DNA from: Dugong dugon
Taxonomy: Eukaryota; Chordata; Mammalia; Sirenia; Dugongidae
Assembly: GCA_030035585.1 (NCBI GenBank)
Contig: CM057465.1
Coordinates: 1,029,501 to 1,093,500 of the forward strand
Length of the DNA stretch: 64,000 nt
Reading direction: 5' to 3'
A program made the translations under genes and the position numbers. The first letter of the stretch is position 1. The number at the start of each line of letters is the position of its first letter. This document shows, piece after piece, positions 33,107 through 43,844 of this stretch. The notes under the pieces are model-generated. The model was not told the origin of the DNA and made no database searches. It saw nothing but the letters and a program-made list of their open reading frames with translations.

Positions 33107-33610
33107 TGCGTGCTGCAGCCCACGCGGTGTGGGGGGAGGGTGCTGCAGTCCAGACGTGGGCTGGGTGTGCTGCAGCCCACATGTGGGTGGGGTGTGCTGC
33201 AGCCCACAGATTGTGGGTGTGTGCTGCAGCCCAAACGTGGGGGGGGGTGCTGCAGCCCACATGTGGGGAGGGAGTGTGCTGCAGCCCAAACATGGGAGGG
33301 GGTAGTGTGCTGCAGCCCACACGTGGGAGGGGGAGTGTGCTGCAGCCCGCACGTGGGTGGGGTGCTGCAGCCCACATGTGGGTGGGGTGTGCTGCAGCCC
33401 ACAGATTGTGGGTGTGTGCTGCAGCCCAAACGTGGGGGGGGGGTGCTGCAGCCCACATGTGGGGAGGGAGTGTGCTGCAGCCCATACATGGGAGGGGGGA
33501 GTGTGCTGCAGCCCACACGTGGGAGGGGGAGTGTGCTGCAGCCCGCAAGTGGGGGGGTGTGCTGCAGCCCACATGTGGGGAGGGAGTGTGCTGCAGCCCA
33601 CAGGTGGAAG
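33107..33610. repeat. Minisatellite, ~28-bp unit, 195-bp higher order
   Basis: The basic unit is 'gtgctgcagcccacatgtgg' plus a G-rich spacer of 5-10 bases, with about 18 copies. Variant units recur in the same order. For example, the marker 'cagattgtgggtgtg' occurs 195 bp apart (TTG at 33211 and 33406), as do its neighbours. One seven-unit block was therefore duplicated as a whole. The unit has no stop codon in several frames on either strand, giving 160-257-codon overlapping frames that are not genes. Confidence 0.95.
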
Positions 33611-34295
33611 CGGGGGTGGATCAACCAGCAAGCAGTGTACGCACAGCTTACATTACACAAGGTATGCACAGGTTTACTTGTGCTTACATGTGTGGAATTG
33701 TGCACTACAGATTAGTAAGTAAGCACATGTAAGCCCATGCGCGTACCTTGCTTACTGGGTCATCCCTCCCTGTGCGGAAGGGAGGAGAGAAAGGCAGACA
33801 GGGCTGTTTTCTCTACCCCTTCATTTTGTTTTCCATTCCACTCTTACTTTTCTTTATTCTATCTTCCCTTTGACCCCCAACAGGAGAGCTCTTCAGCAAA
33901 CAAAGAGGTGGCCCTTAAAGCGTGAATGAATACGTTACATCTCAAACGCACCCAATGTGGTGTTAATTTCCTCTGTGTATTTATCCCACATACTGATGTA
34001 CAGAAATCAAGCCGTTATTGCTTCTGTTTGTCTCTGCTCTAGAAATAGTTCTTGTTCAGAATTTCGGTTGTATCTTTCTCTTTCGTTTTCGCTAATGAAT
34101 TATGGAACATCCGTGGGTTTTAATAATGAAACAATGCAAAACACATGCACATTTAATTTTCAATTTTAATCGATGGCTAATAAACAAGATTAATTATGTA
34201 AATGTCATCGTCCCTAAGGCACAGTAATTTCTTTTACCACGGACGTGACGGCAGAGTCCTCTTCACATCTGAGTTTGGATGTGCTGACAGGAATC
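33611..34295. other. No gene seen; AT-rich spacer
   Basis: An AT-rich stretch between two minisatellites, with no coding signal and no named repeat. Confidence 0.5.
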
Positions 34296-34560
34296 GACCC
34301 CTCCCCAGCTGGCCCCTCCCTTCCCCAGCTGGCCCCTCCTTCCCCAGCTGGCCCCTCCCTTCCCCAGCTGGCCCCTCCTTCCCCAGCTGGCCCCTCCTTC
34401 CCCAGCTGACCTCTCCCCTCCCGGGCTGACTCCTCCCTTCCCCAGCTGACCTCTCCCCTCCCGGGCTGACTCCTCCCTTCCCCAGCTGACCTCTCCCCTT
34501 CCCAGGTAGCCCCTCCCCTCCCCAGCTGACCCCTCCCTCTCCAGCTGGCCCATCCCCATT
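34296..34560. repeat. Minisatellite, ~20-bp unit
   Basis: The unit is 'ccccagctggcccctccctt', about 13 copies of 19-21 bp. In the second half a two-unit block 'cagctgacctctcccctccc' plus 'gggctgactcctccctt' repeats, a ~41-bp higher-order form. It is C-rich on the + strand. Confidence 0.93.
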
Positions 34561-34679
34561 GGTCCCACCCAGCGTCTTTCTCTCCCAGCCCTTGTAGACA
34601 CGTTCTGACCTACCAAGTGTCTTCACGTGATGCTTTGTTTTCTGTTCGGAAGGTCAGACCCAAGATGGCAGGGGCTCTG

Positions 34680-35210
34680 CCTGGTGCCTCAGGCTCCCCC
34701 ACCATCAGACTCCCCACCATTGGGCCCCCCACCCATCAGGCCCCCATCTTCAGGATCCCCCACCATCAGGCCTGTTAACATTGGGCCCCATCATACAGCC
34801 CCCCATCCTCAGGGTCCCCACCCTCAGGGCCCCCATTTCCAGGCCCACCACTGTTGGGCTCCCCACCATAGGGACCCCACCTATGGGACCCCCATCCTCA
34901 GAGTCTCCACCATCATGCCCCCACCATCAGACCCCCATCAGCTGGGGCCCCCATCAAGTCCCCCATCATTGGGCCCCCCATCTTCAGGCTCCCTCACCAT
35001 TGGGCCCCCCACCATGGGGTTCCCCACCATCGGATCCCCCACCATCAGGCCCCCACCATTGGGCCCCCACCATCAGACCCCCCATCCTCAGGGTGCCAAC
35101 CATTGGGTCCCCACCATTGGGACCCCCACCGTTGGGACCCCGACTGTCAGACTTCCCACCATTGAGTCCCACCATCAGGACGCCTCACCATCAGGTCCCA
35201 CACCTACCCC
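34680..35210. repeat. C-rich minisatellite, ~15-20-bp unit
   Basis: Degenerate units such as 'ccccaccatcaggcccccca', 'accattgggccccccacc' and 'catcctcagggtccc' are repeated about 30 times. The array produces 177- and 198-codon Pro-rich frames on the + strand that are repeat translations. A short mixed spacer (34561-34679) separates it from the array before it. Confidence 0.92.
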
Positions 35211-35814
35211 TGGGTGGACATAGAAGGGGCTCAGTCAGCCTTGGTGGGTGGGCGGGCACTGCATGGACTTTTTGGCTGATTCTTACCTCCGGAGTTATGT
35301 GTTTTGTGCTGTAAGATATTACACCTCTGTGAGTAAACACGCAGACCTTCTGGAATGGCCCTAGGCGGCCCTCTCTGATGACTGCGTGTGCAGGGGTATA
35401 GAGGTGGGGTGATGGAGGGAAGGGGGTCAGGCAGGGGGAGGCTGCCGAGGACCACATGGGAGTCTGCGGAGTGCATGGAGCCCAGTGCTAGAGCCGGCCT
35501 CTCGGTGCCCACCAGGAACCTCTGCATGCCAGGCCCCACCTGGTGAGGGCACCACCTGGGTGGGAAGTGCCCCAGGTCAGGGCAGCGCCCAGGCCTGGCA
35601 GGAAGGAGCTGCTTTGGCGTTCTCACCGGGAGTCAGCATCTGCTAAGGGCTCTGGGCTGTAGAGACGACACGTGTCTGTGGGGTCCTGGGATTGCCCCAC
35701 CTGCTGCCCCACCTGCCCGGAAGCAAGAGATACCTGGGATGGACGAGCTTCCTTCTGCAGACAGTCTTCTGGTCTGTTCAGTGAGGAGAGTCCCCCAGAG
35801 ACAGGAAGGCGCTC
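35211..35814. other. No gene seen; GC-rich unique DNA
   Basis: Overlapping short frames on both strands are present, with no domain. Confidence 0.5.
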
Positions 35815-35912
35815 TGGAGTGGAACACCCGGTTTTGAGTCCGGCTAATCACCTGCCACTTAGTATACGGCTTAAATTCCGTGTGCCTTGGTTTCTCATCT
35901 GTAAGACTGGGA
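35815..35912 (+). mobile_element. MIR SINE fragment
   Basis: 'cacctgccacttagtatacg' followed by 'gtgccttggtttctcatctg' and 'taagactggg' matches the MIR core (ccacttactagctgtg..., then cctcagtttcctcatctgtaaaatggg). It is truncated at its 3' side by the SINE that follows. Confidence 0.7.
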
Positions 35913-35914
35913 TG

Positions 35915-36232
35915 TGCAGTGGTGCCTCAGGGTGAGAATCCTTGTCGTCCACGTAGAAGACCGGGGTTCGATTCCTGGCCAATGCAACTCAAGCACAATC
36001 ACCAGCTGTCTGTCCGTGGAGGCTTGCGTGATGCTGAACAGGTTTCAGGGGAGCTTCAAGACTCAGATGGACTAGGAAGAAAGGCCTGGTGATCTACCTC
36101 TAAAAATCAGCCAATGAAAACCCTATGGATTACAATGGCCCAATCTGCAGCCAGCCGTGGGATAGCGCAGGACTGGGCAGTGTTTCGTTCTGCTGTGCGT
36201 GGGGGCCGACTCGATGGCAGCGAACAAAGTTT
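35915..36232 (+). mobile_element. tRNA-Gly-headed SINE with RTE-like body
   Basis: The head (about 35916-35985) is tRNA-like. 'gcagtggtg' and 'gtgagaatccttgtcgtcc' stand for the A-box/anticodon side, and 'ggggttcgattcctggccaa' followed by 'tgca' for the B box and acceptor. This matches tRNA-Gly(GCC). After it come 'ctcaagcacaatcaccagct', RTE 5'-like sequence ('ggaggcttgcgtgatgctg') and an RTE-like 3' end ('ggccgactcgatggcagcga'). It is a pseudo-tRNA promoter of a SINE and not a functional tRNA gene, because the D and anticodon arms are degraded. Confidence 0.85.
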
Positions 36233-37469
36233 ATTTAAACACAGGCGACCACTGAGGTCATCCAGGTCAGTTGTTTGCAGTAAGCCCTTCTCTGGAGCAA
36301 AAAGTAGGGGTTGGGGGGAGGTTCTTCAACACTGCTGCTTCCACGACCCTGGGCTTGGTAAGCATAACTTGTCCTTGCAAACCAAGGCCTTGGGCACGCC
36401 TCTGTCCAGTGCCAACTCTTGCTGACCCTCTCTTGTCTGCTCGGGGGCGGAGGAGGGGGAGTCTTAGCGGGGCCGGGTCTCCATCGCACCCAGGCTGTCT
36501 GACGTTCCAGAGTGAGCGCTTGGCAAAGGCGTCGCTGCGCTGCTGCGTGCACGGGGCTCCTAATGAGGCCACTGTATCTTGTTTATTGCGCGTGTTCTGA
36601 AGGAATTTTTTTTTTTGGACTTAGGCAACAGGATGAACTTGAAATATTAGGCTGTGCTTGAAATAAAAATGTCCTGATGGTTATAACCCTTGTCTGACAA
36701 ATTATTTGGGGACTTCTGGGCTCGGCTGTGCAATATCCCGGTTATGGATGGGAACTTGGCTGACAACCAAGTCACCGTCCAAGGGCAAACGGCAACGGCT
36801 TTCCACCACCAAGGAAGACAACCAGGCAGCTTCTGCCATCCCGAGACCAGACAGCCAGACCAGCCTGTCCTCACCCTCCTCCTCCTCCCCTGGGCTCCAC
36901 AGCGCCACGGCAGCCTCCTCCTCCCCCAACCCTGGGATGCGGACATGGCCCCACAGAGAACTGCTCACCGTGGATGTTGGTTCTACATTCTTCCGTGCCC
37001 ATGTTCCAATTAAAGTAAAAAATATCTTAAATGAGTAAGAAACTAACTGGGGAAGAAAGTTCTTGTTTTCGTTAAAGGCACACCCAGCACACTGGAGAGT
37101 GTGAACAGCCCACAGGCCGGCTGAAAGCCACAGAAAACGGATCTCCCGATCCATGGATCCAAGCTGGTTAGAGAAGACACCATGGACTGGTGCCCTGGTG
37201 CACAGGACTCCAAGCCTTACCTCTGCCTGCAGCAGAAAGAGACCCTCATAGCTGTGTCTGCGCCAGGGGTGGTGGGCCGTGGACACCAGGGCTGCGGCGT
37301 CTTCGGACTGGCCTCTGACCTGCATGGGGACACTGTGTCTTGCCTTGCCAGTTAGGTCTTTCCCGTCTTTGTGGGCTGTGTGTCTGACCCCGCTGCAAGC
37401 TGGAGCAAACAGCCAGAAGACAAGCACCCACCTTGGAGTCTACAGTGGCCGTGAAACCAGGTGTGTGAA
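36233..37469. other. No gene seen; unique DNA with modest CpG
   Basis: Positions 36440-36560 carry several CpGs ('gggcggaggagggggagtct', 'aaggcgtcgctgcgctgctg'). A Ser/Pro-rich frame of 110 codons (36706-37038) and an overlapping 241-codon minus-strand frame exist. They overlap each other and neither has a recognisable domain, so I do not call a gene. Confidence 0.5.
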
Positions 37470-37705
37470 TGTCCTGTAGCTGCTGTAACCAGGTACCACC
37501 AACTGGGTGGTTCAAAATGACAGGGAAATGGGGGCCACCAGAAGCCAGGAGAAGGAGGGGAGGATCTCCCCCAGAGCATCTGGAGAAAGCATGGACCTGT
37601 GACTCTCTGAGTTCACTCCCAGCCTCCAGAACTGTGACATGATGCATTTTTGGTCTTATAAGCCACCCAGTTTGGGGTAATTTGTTATGGAAGCACCTAA
37701 TGTTT
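37470..37705. mobile_element. MLT1-like LTR fragments, opposite orientations
   Basis: 'gtagctgctgtaaccaggta' then 'ccaccaactgggtggttc' (37477-37525) is a minus-strand LTR end. 'gcctccagaactgtgacatg' then 'ataagccacccagtttgggg' and 'taatttgttatggaagcacc' (37560-37705) is a plus-strand LTR 3' end. The two lie head to head, so this is either two insertions or an inverted rearrangement. Confidence 0.65.
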
Positions 37706-37989
37706 TCCTTTGTCATGCGGGAAGCCAGTTGCCTCAGCAGCGTCCTGCCCCTTCTGGGCTGAGATGTCCCACGTCTCCATGGAAGCTGCATCTACTCTGG
37801 GCTTCCACTGGATTTCCTACCGAAGGTTTCCATCCCTGCTGATTTGTCCAGTAACTCTTATACCTTGAATTGTTCATCTAGATAATCACATCACCTGAAA
37901 ACAACAATATTTCTTTCTTTACCTTTTTAAATTCTTATGCCTCTTATTTCTTTCTCATTTCTTATCATATTGAGTAACTATTAACCGGT
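37706..37989 (-). other. Possible old L1 fragment
   Basis: 'ataatcacatcacctgaaaa' and 'tatgcctcttatttctttct' resemble the complement of an old L1 ORF2 segment. Too little remains to be sure. Confidence 0.4.
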
Positions 37990-38109
37990 TTACCATGTGC
38001 CATCAAGTCAACTCTGACTCATGGCAACCCCATGAGTGTTAGAGTAGAACTGTGCTCCATAGGGTTTTCAAGGCTGAGTTTTGGAAGTAGATCTCCAGGC
38101 CTTTCTTCT
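37990..38109 (-). mobile_element. AfroSINE (long form), left half
   Basis: On the + strand 'ccatcaagtcaactctgact', 'catggcaaccccatgagtgt', 'tagggttttcaaggctgagt' and 'agtagatctccaggccttt' are the complement of the AfroSINE 3' half. It stops at the L1 insertion site and resumes at 44911 or 44928 with 'gaggtgcctctgagtgg'. Confidence 0.92.
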
Positions 38110-39049
38110 TCTTCTTTTTTAAAATTGTACTTTAGATGAAGGTTTACAAAGCAAACTAGCTTCTCATTAAACAATTAGTACAGATATTGTTTTGTGACAT
38201 TGGTTGCCAACCCCACGACATGTCAACACTCTCCACTTCTCGATCTTGGGTTCCCTATTACCAGCTTTCCTGTCCCCTCCTGCCTTCTAGTCCTCGCCTC
38301 TGGGCTGGTGTGCCCGTTTAGTCTCATTTTATTTTATGGGTCTGTCTAATCTTTGGCTGAACAGTGAACCTCATGAGTGACTTCATTACTGAGCTAAAAG
38401 GGTGCCTGGGGGCCATACTCTTGTGGTTCCTCTGGTTTCTGTCTGATCAGTAAGTCTGGTCTTTTTTTTTTTTTTTTGAGTTAGAATTTTGTTCTACATT
38501 TTTCTCCAGCTCTGTCTGGGAACTTCTATTGTGATCCCTGTCAGAGCTGTGGGTGGTGGTAGCCGGGCACCATCTAGTTGTACTGGACTCAGTTTGGTGG
38601 AGGCTGTGGTAGTTGTGATTCGTTAGTCCTTTGGACTAATCTTTCCCTTGTGTCTTTTGTTTTCTTTATTCTCCCTTGCTCCAGATGGGGTGAGACCAGT
38701 GGAGTATCTTAGATGGCCGCTCACAAGCTTTTAAGACCCCAAACGTTACTTAGCAATGTAGAAGGTAGAACATTTTCTTTATAAACTATGCTGTGCCAAT
38801 TGAGCTAGAAGTTCCCCGAGACCATGGTCCCCACAGCACTCAGCCCAGTAATTTGGTTCCTCAGGGAGTTTGGATGTGTCTATGGAGCTTCCATGACCTT
38901 GCCTTGTACAGGTTGTGCTGGCTTCCCCAGTACTGTGTACTGTCTTATCCTTCACCAAAGTGATCACTTACCTATTGTCTATTTAGTGTTTTTCCATCCC
39001 CATCCCTCCCCTTCCTCATAACCATCAAAGAATGCTTCGTTTTGTGTGT
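38110..39049 (-). other. L1 3' untranslated region (approximate)
   Basis: This non-coding region lies downstream of ORF2. It contains a T16 run at about 38461-38477 (A-rich on the element's sense strand) and text such as 'ggccatactcttgtggttcc' that belongs to this L1 subfamily. The ORF2 end was placed by similarity of layout and not by a clear stop, so the boundary is uncertain by about 100 bp. Confidence 0.6.
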
Positions 39050-42000
39050 AAACCTTTTCATGAGTTTTTACAGTAGTGGCCTCATACAATGCTTGTCCTT
39101 TTAAGAATGACTTATTTCACTCAGCATAACGCCCTCCAGATCCATCCACGCTGTGAGATACTTCACAGATTCATCATTGTTCTTTATCGTTGCGCAGTAC
39201 TCCATTGTGTGTATGTACCATAGTTTGTGTATCCATCCATTTGTTGGTGGGTATCTAGGTTGTCCCCATCTTTTTGCTATTGTTAACAGTGCTGCAGTGA
39301 ATATGGGTGTGCATATGTCTATTCATGTGACGGCTTTTATTTCTCTAGGATCTATTCCTAGGAGTGAGATTGCTGGATCCTATGGTATTTCTATTTCTAG
39401 CTTTTTAAGGAAGGGCCATACCGTTTTCCAAAATGGTTGTACCATTTTTCACTCCCACCAGCAGTGCATAAGAGTTCCGATCTCCCTGCAGCCTCTCCAA
39501 CATTTGCTATTTTCTGTTTTTTTTTATTTGTGCCCGTAATGCTGGGGCAAGATGGTATCTTATTGCGGTTTTGATTTGCATTTCTGTAATGGCTAAGAAT
39601 CGTGAGCATGTGTCTGTTAGCCGCTTGAATGTCCTCTTTGTTGAAGTTTCTGTTCATATCCTTTGCCCATTTTTTAATTGGATTATTTATCTGTTTGTTG
39701 TAGAAGTGTTGGATTTTCCTGTTGATTTTAGAGATTAGACCTTTGTCAGATTTGTCATCACCAAAATTTTTTCCCCAGTTGGTAGGTTCTCTTTTTACAC
39801 TTTTTTTGGTGAAGTCTTTTGATGAACGTAAGCGTTTAATTTTTAGAAGATCCCAGTTATCTAGCTTATCTTCTGGAGTTTGTGTGTTGTTGGTTATGGT
39901 TTGTGTCCTGTTAATGCCATATATTAGGGCCTCTAGCATTGACTCTTATTTTTTCTTCTATGATCTTTATAATTTTGGTTGTATATTTAGGTCTTTGATC
40001 CATTTTGAATTAGTTTTTGTGTATGGTGTGAGGTATGGGTCCTGTTTCATTTTTTTGCAGATGGACATCCAGTTTTCCCAGCACCATTTGTTAGAAAGAC
40101 TGTCTTTTCCCCATCAGATGGACTTTGGTTCTTTGTCAAAGATCAGGTGACCGTAGATGGAAGGATTTATATCTGGGTTCTCAATTCTGTTCCATTGGTC
40201 AATGTATCTGTCACTGTACCAGTACCAGGCTGTTTTGTCTACCATTGCTGTATAGCACGTTCTGAGGGCAGGTAGTAGGAATTCTTCTACTTTATTCTTC
40301 TTCAGTAGTGCTTTACTTATCTGGGGCCTCTTCCCTTTCCACATAAAATTAATGATTAGTTTTCCATCTGGTTAGAGAATGCTGTTGGTATTTGGATAGG
40401 GGTTGTACCGTATTTGTGGACTGCTTTGGGTAGAATTGACATTTTCGCACTGTTAAGTCTACCTATCCATGAGCCTGATACGTTTCTCCACTTATGTAGG
40501 TCTCTTCTGGTTTCTTGCAGTAGTATTTTGTAGTTTTCTTTGTATAGGTCTTTTACATCCCTGCTTAGATTTATTCCTAAGTATTTTATTTTTTTAGGTG
40601 CTATTATAAATGGTACTGTTTTACTGATTTCCTGTTCATCGTTCTCTTTATTGTGTGTAGGAATCCAACTGATTTTTGTATGTTTATCTTATATCCTGCC
40701 TCTCTGCTGAATCTTTCTTTTAGTTGCAGTAGTTTTCTCATGGAGTCTTTTGGGTTTTCTATGTATAATATCATATCATCTGCAAATACGGACAGTTTTA
40801 TTTCTTCTTCACCAATTTGGAAGTCCTTTAATTTTTTTGTTGCTTTATTGCTCTGGCTAGGACTTCCAGCACAATGTTGAAGAGAAGTGGTGATAAAGGA
40901 CATTCTTGCCTTGCTCCTGTTCTCAAGGTGAATGTTTTCAGCCTCTCTCCATTAAGAATGATGTTGGCTGTTGGTTTTGTATAGATGCCCTTCATTATGG
41001 TGAGGAGTTTTCTTTTTATACCTATATTATTTAGAATTTTTATAAGGAATGGGTGTTGGACTTTGTCGAATGCCTTTTCTGTGTTGACGGAGATGATCAT
41101 GTGATCCTTTTATCTATGTGGTGGACTACACTGATTGATTTTCTCATGTTGAACCATCCTTGCATACCTGGTATGAATCTCACTTGGTTGTGGTGTACAA
41201 TTTTTTGATCTGATGCTGAATTCTATTATTGGCTAGAATTTTGTTGAGAATTTTTGCGTCTATATTCATGAGAGATATTGGTCTATAATTTTCTTTCTTT
41301 TTTTTTTTTGTGGTGTCTTTGCCTGGTTTTGGTACCGGGGTTATACCAGCTTCATAGAATGAATTCGGAAGTATCCCTTCCTTTTCTATGTTCTGAAATA
41401 GTTTGAGTAGTACTAGTGTAAGCTCTTCTCTGAATCTTTGGTAGAATTCTCCAGTGAAGCCTTCTTGGCCAGGGCATTTTTTTTGTTGGGAGTTTTTAAA
41501 AATTACCTTTTCAATCTCTTCTTTTGTTCTGTGTCTGTTCAGACTTTCAACTTCAGTTTGTGTTAGTTTGGGCAGGTACTGTGTTTCTAGAAATTTGTCC
41601 ATTTCCTCTAGGTTTTCAAATTTGTTGGAGCACAGTTTTTCATAGTATTGTTATGATCCTTTTTATGTAAGTTGGGTCCATTATAATGTTTTTCTTTTGT
41701 CAGTTTGGCCAGTGGTTTGTTGATTTTGTTCATCCTTTCAAAGAACCAACTTCCGGTTTTGTTGATTCTTTCTATGTTTTTCTATTCCCTATTTCATTTA
41801 TTTCTGGTCTGATCTTTATTATTTCCTTTCTTCTGGTGCCTGTGGCCTTCTTTTGCTGCTCTCTTTCTGTGTGTTCGAGTTGGGTAGCTAACGTTTTGAT
41901 TTTGTCCCTTTTTTGATGTGTGCATCTATTGCTATAAAGTTACCTTTGAGTAGTGCCTTTGCTGTTTACCAAAGGTTTTGGTATGATGTGTTTTCATTCT

Positions 42001-42838
42001 TGTTTGAGTCTAGGAATTTTTTGATTCCATCTTTGATTTCTTCTATTACCCAGTGGTTTTTAAGCAGGGTGTTATTCAGTTTCCATGTATATGATTTTTT
42101 TCCCTTGCTCTTCCTGTTGTTAATTTCTACTTTGATGGCATTATGATCAGAGAAGATGCTTTGTATTATCTCAGTGTTTTGGATTTTGTTGAGGGTTGCT
42201 TTGTGGCCTAAGATGTGGTCTATTCTGGAGAATGTTCCATGTGTGTTGGGAAAAGAATGTGTACTTTGCAGCTGTTGGGTGGAGTGTTCTATATATGTCT
42301 GAGAGGTCAAGTTGGTTGATTGTGGCCTTTAGGTCTTCTGTACCTTTGTTGAGTTTCTTTCTAGAAGTTCTGTCCTTTACTGAGAGTGGTGTGTTGAAGT
42401 CTCCTACTATTATTGTAGAACTGTGAATTTCTCTTTTCAGTGCTGTAAGAATTTGTTTTACATATTTTGGAGCCCTGTCATGGGGTGTGTAGATATTTAT
42501 TATGATTATCTCTTCATGATGGATTGCCCCTTTAATCATTGTGTAATGCCCTTCTTTGTCCTTTCTGGTGGATTTTGTTTTAAAGTCTATTTTCTCTGAG
42601 ATAATGTCACTCCTGTTCTTTTCAGGTAGCTGTTTACTTGATATGTTTTTTCCATCCTTTGATTTTTAATAAATTTATGTCTTTGTTTCTAAGGCGTGTC
42701 TCTTGTAGACAGCATACTGATGGGTCCTGGTTTTTTTTTTTTTTTAATCCATTCTGTCACTGTCTGTCTCTTTATGTGTGCATTTAAGCCATTTAAATTC
42801 AGTGTGATTATTGATAGGTGTGAGTTTATTGCTGCCAT
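39050..42838 (-). pseudogene. L1 ORF2p (endonuclease/reverse transcriptase), dead
   Basis: The start codon is placed at 42838 (product begins 'MAAINSHLSIITLNLNG'), a standard ORF2p start. Endonuclease parts follow: 'INIYTPHDRAP' and 'STIIVGDFNTPLS' (42171-42539), then 'HGTFSRIDHILGHK' and 'FSDHNAIKVEI' (41966-42310). Reverse-transcriptase parts are '[18 protein letters not shown]' (41180-41602), '[20 protein letters not shown]' (40828-41100) and the catalytic 'FADDMILYI' (40604-40903). C-terminal pieces lie at 40114-40344 and 39397-39939. The pieces are in different frames, so several frameshifts and stops inactivate it, although the FADD and SDH motifs survive. Confidence 0.93.
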
Positions 42839-43261
42839 GTTGTAGTGCTTTTTTCGGTGGTGCTGATATTTTCTTTGCTCCTCTTACTCTTCTGTGCAAA
42901 ATTCCTTTTGTTTGTGTTTTTTTTCCATTTCCTTCATTTTTGTAGATTTTCTGTTTACTGAGACTTTGTTTTTCTTCCTTATTTTGATGAGTAGGCTTGT
43001 TAACTTTCTTTGTGGTTACTTTGAAATTTACCCCAATCTTCCTAAGTTTAAACCAGTCTTTTATTACTTAGTATCACCTTGACGTCCTCTCCATTTGGAA
43101 GTTCTATACCTACACTCTTTACTCCCTCCTTTACTGTTCTGACATTGTTGTCATTTACAGATTAAACTCTCTAGTTCCCTGTTGTGAATCTTTTACTTTA
43201 TCCTGGAGAGTTTATTACCTGGGATGGTATCTGGCTGATGTGGTCTTGTGTCATAGATTCA

Positions 43262-43750
43262 GGCTGTTGTCTGATGTTGTTGGTTCTCTACCTGAAGGAC
43301 TCCCTTTAATAGTTCTTGTAAGTTTGATTTGGTTTTCACATATTCCCTTAATTTCTGTTTATCTGGAAATGTCTTAATTTCAGCACCATATTTGAATGAG
43401 AGTTTTGCAAGATATGTTATTCGTGATTGGCAATTTTTTTCTTTCAGGGTTTTATATATGTCATCTCATTGCCTTCTTGCCTGCATGGTTTCTGCCGAGT
43501 AATTGGAGCTTAGTCTTATTGTTTCCCCACTGTATGTGACTTTTTGTTTTTCTTGACTTGCTCTCAGGATTCTTTCTTTGTCTTTGGTTTTAGTGAATGT
43601 GATTATGATATGTCTTGGTGATTTTCTTTTGGGGTCTAGTCTATATGGGGTTCGTTGAGCTTCTTGGACAGTCAGCTTTTCATCTTTCATGATATTACAG
43701 AAGTTTTCTGTCTGGAGTTCTTCATTGATCCTCTCTGTATTTTCCATTTT
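43262..43750 (-). pseudogene. L1 ORF1p C-terminal part, degraded
   Basis: A 93-codon piece (43466-43747) contains 'LTVQEAQRTPYRLDPKRKSP' and 'RHIIITFTKTKDKERIL', the RRM and start of the C-terminal domain of the L1 RNA-binding protein. Translation resumes downstream in another frame with 'AKLSFKYGAEIKTFPDKQKL', ending at a TGA near 43262. The coiled-coil N terminus is not recognisable. An in-frame stop lies just upstream, and the tandem array replaces the sequence where the N terminus would be. Confidence 0.85.
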
Positions 43751-43844
43751 CTCTCCCTGTTCTGGAACTCTGATTACTCACAAATTTTTGCTTTTGATTG
43801 TATCCCACATCATTCTCGGGGTTTCTTCATTTTTCTACATTCTT

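Noticed and set aside
32858-33732. Frames of 160-257 codons with repeated 'GLQHTPP' or 'CCSPHVGG' peptides
   Set aside because: The ~28-bp minisatellite unit lacks stops in several frames on both strands, so these are not evidence of a repeat protein.
34627-35314. Pro-rich frames of 177 and 198 codons
   Set aside because: They coincide with a C-rich minisatellite and run in two frames at once.
35915-35990. tRNA-Gly-like sequence as a functional tRNA gene
   Set aside because: The D and anticodon arms are degraded and it continues directly into an RTE-like SINE body. A second copy with the same body exists at 46122.
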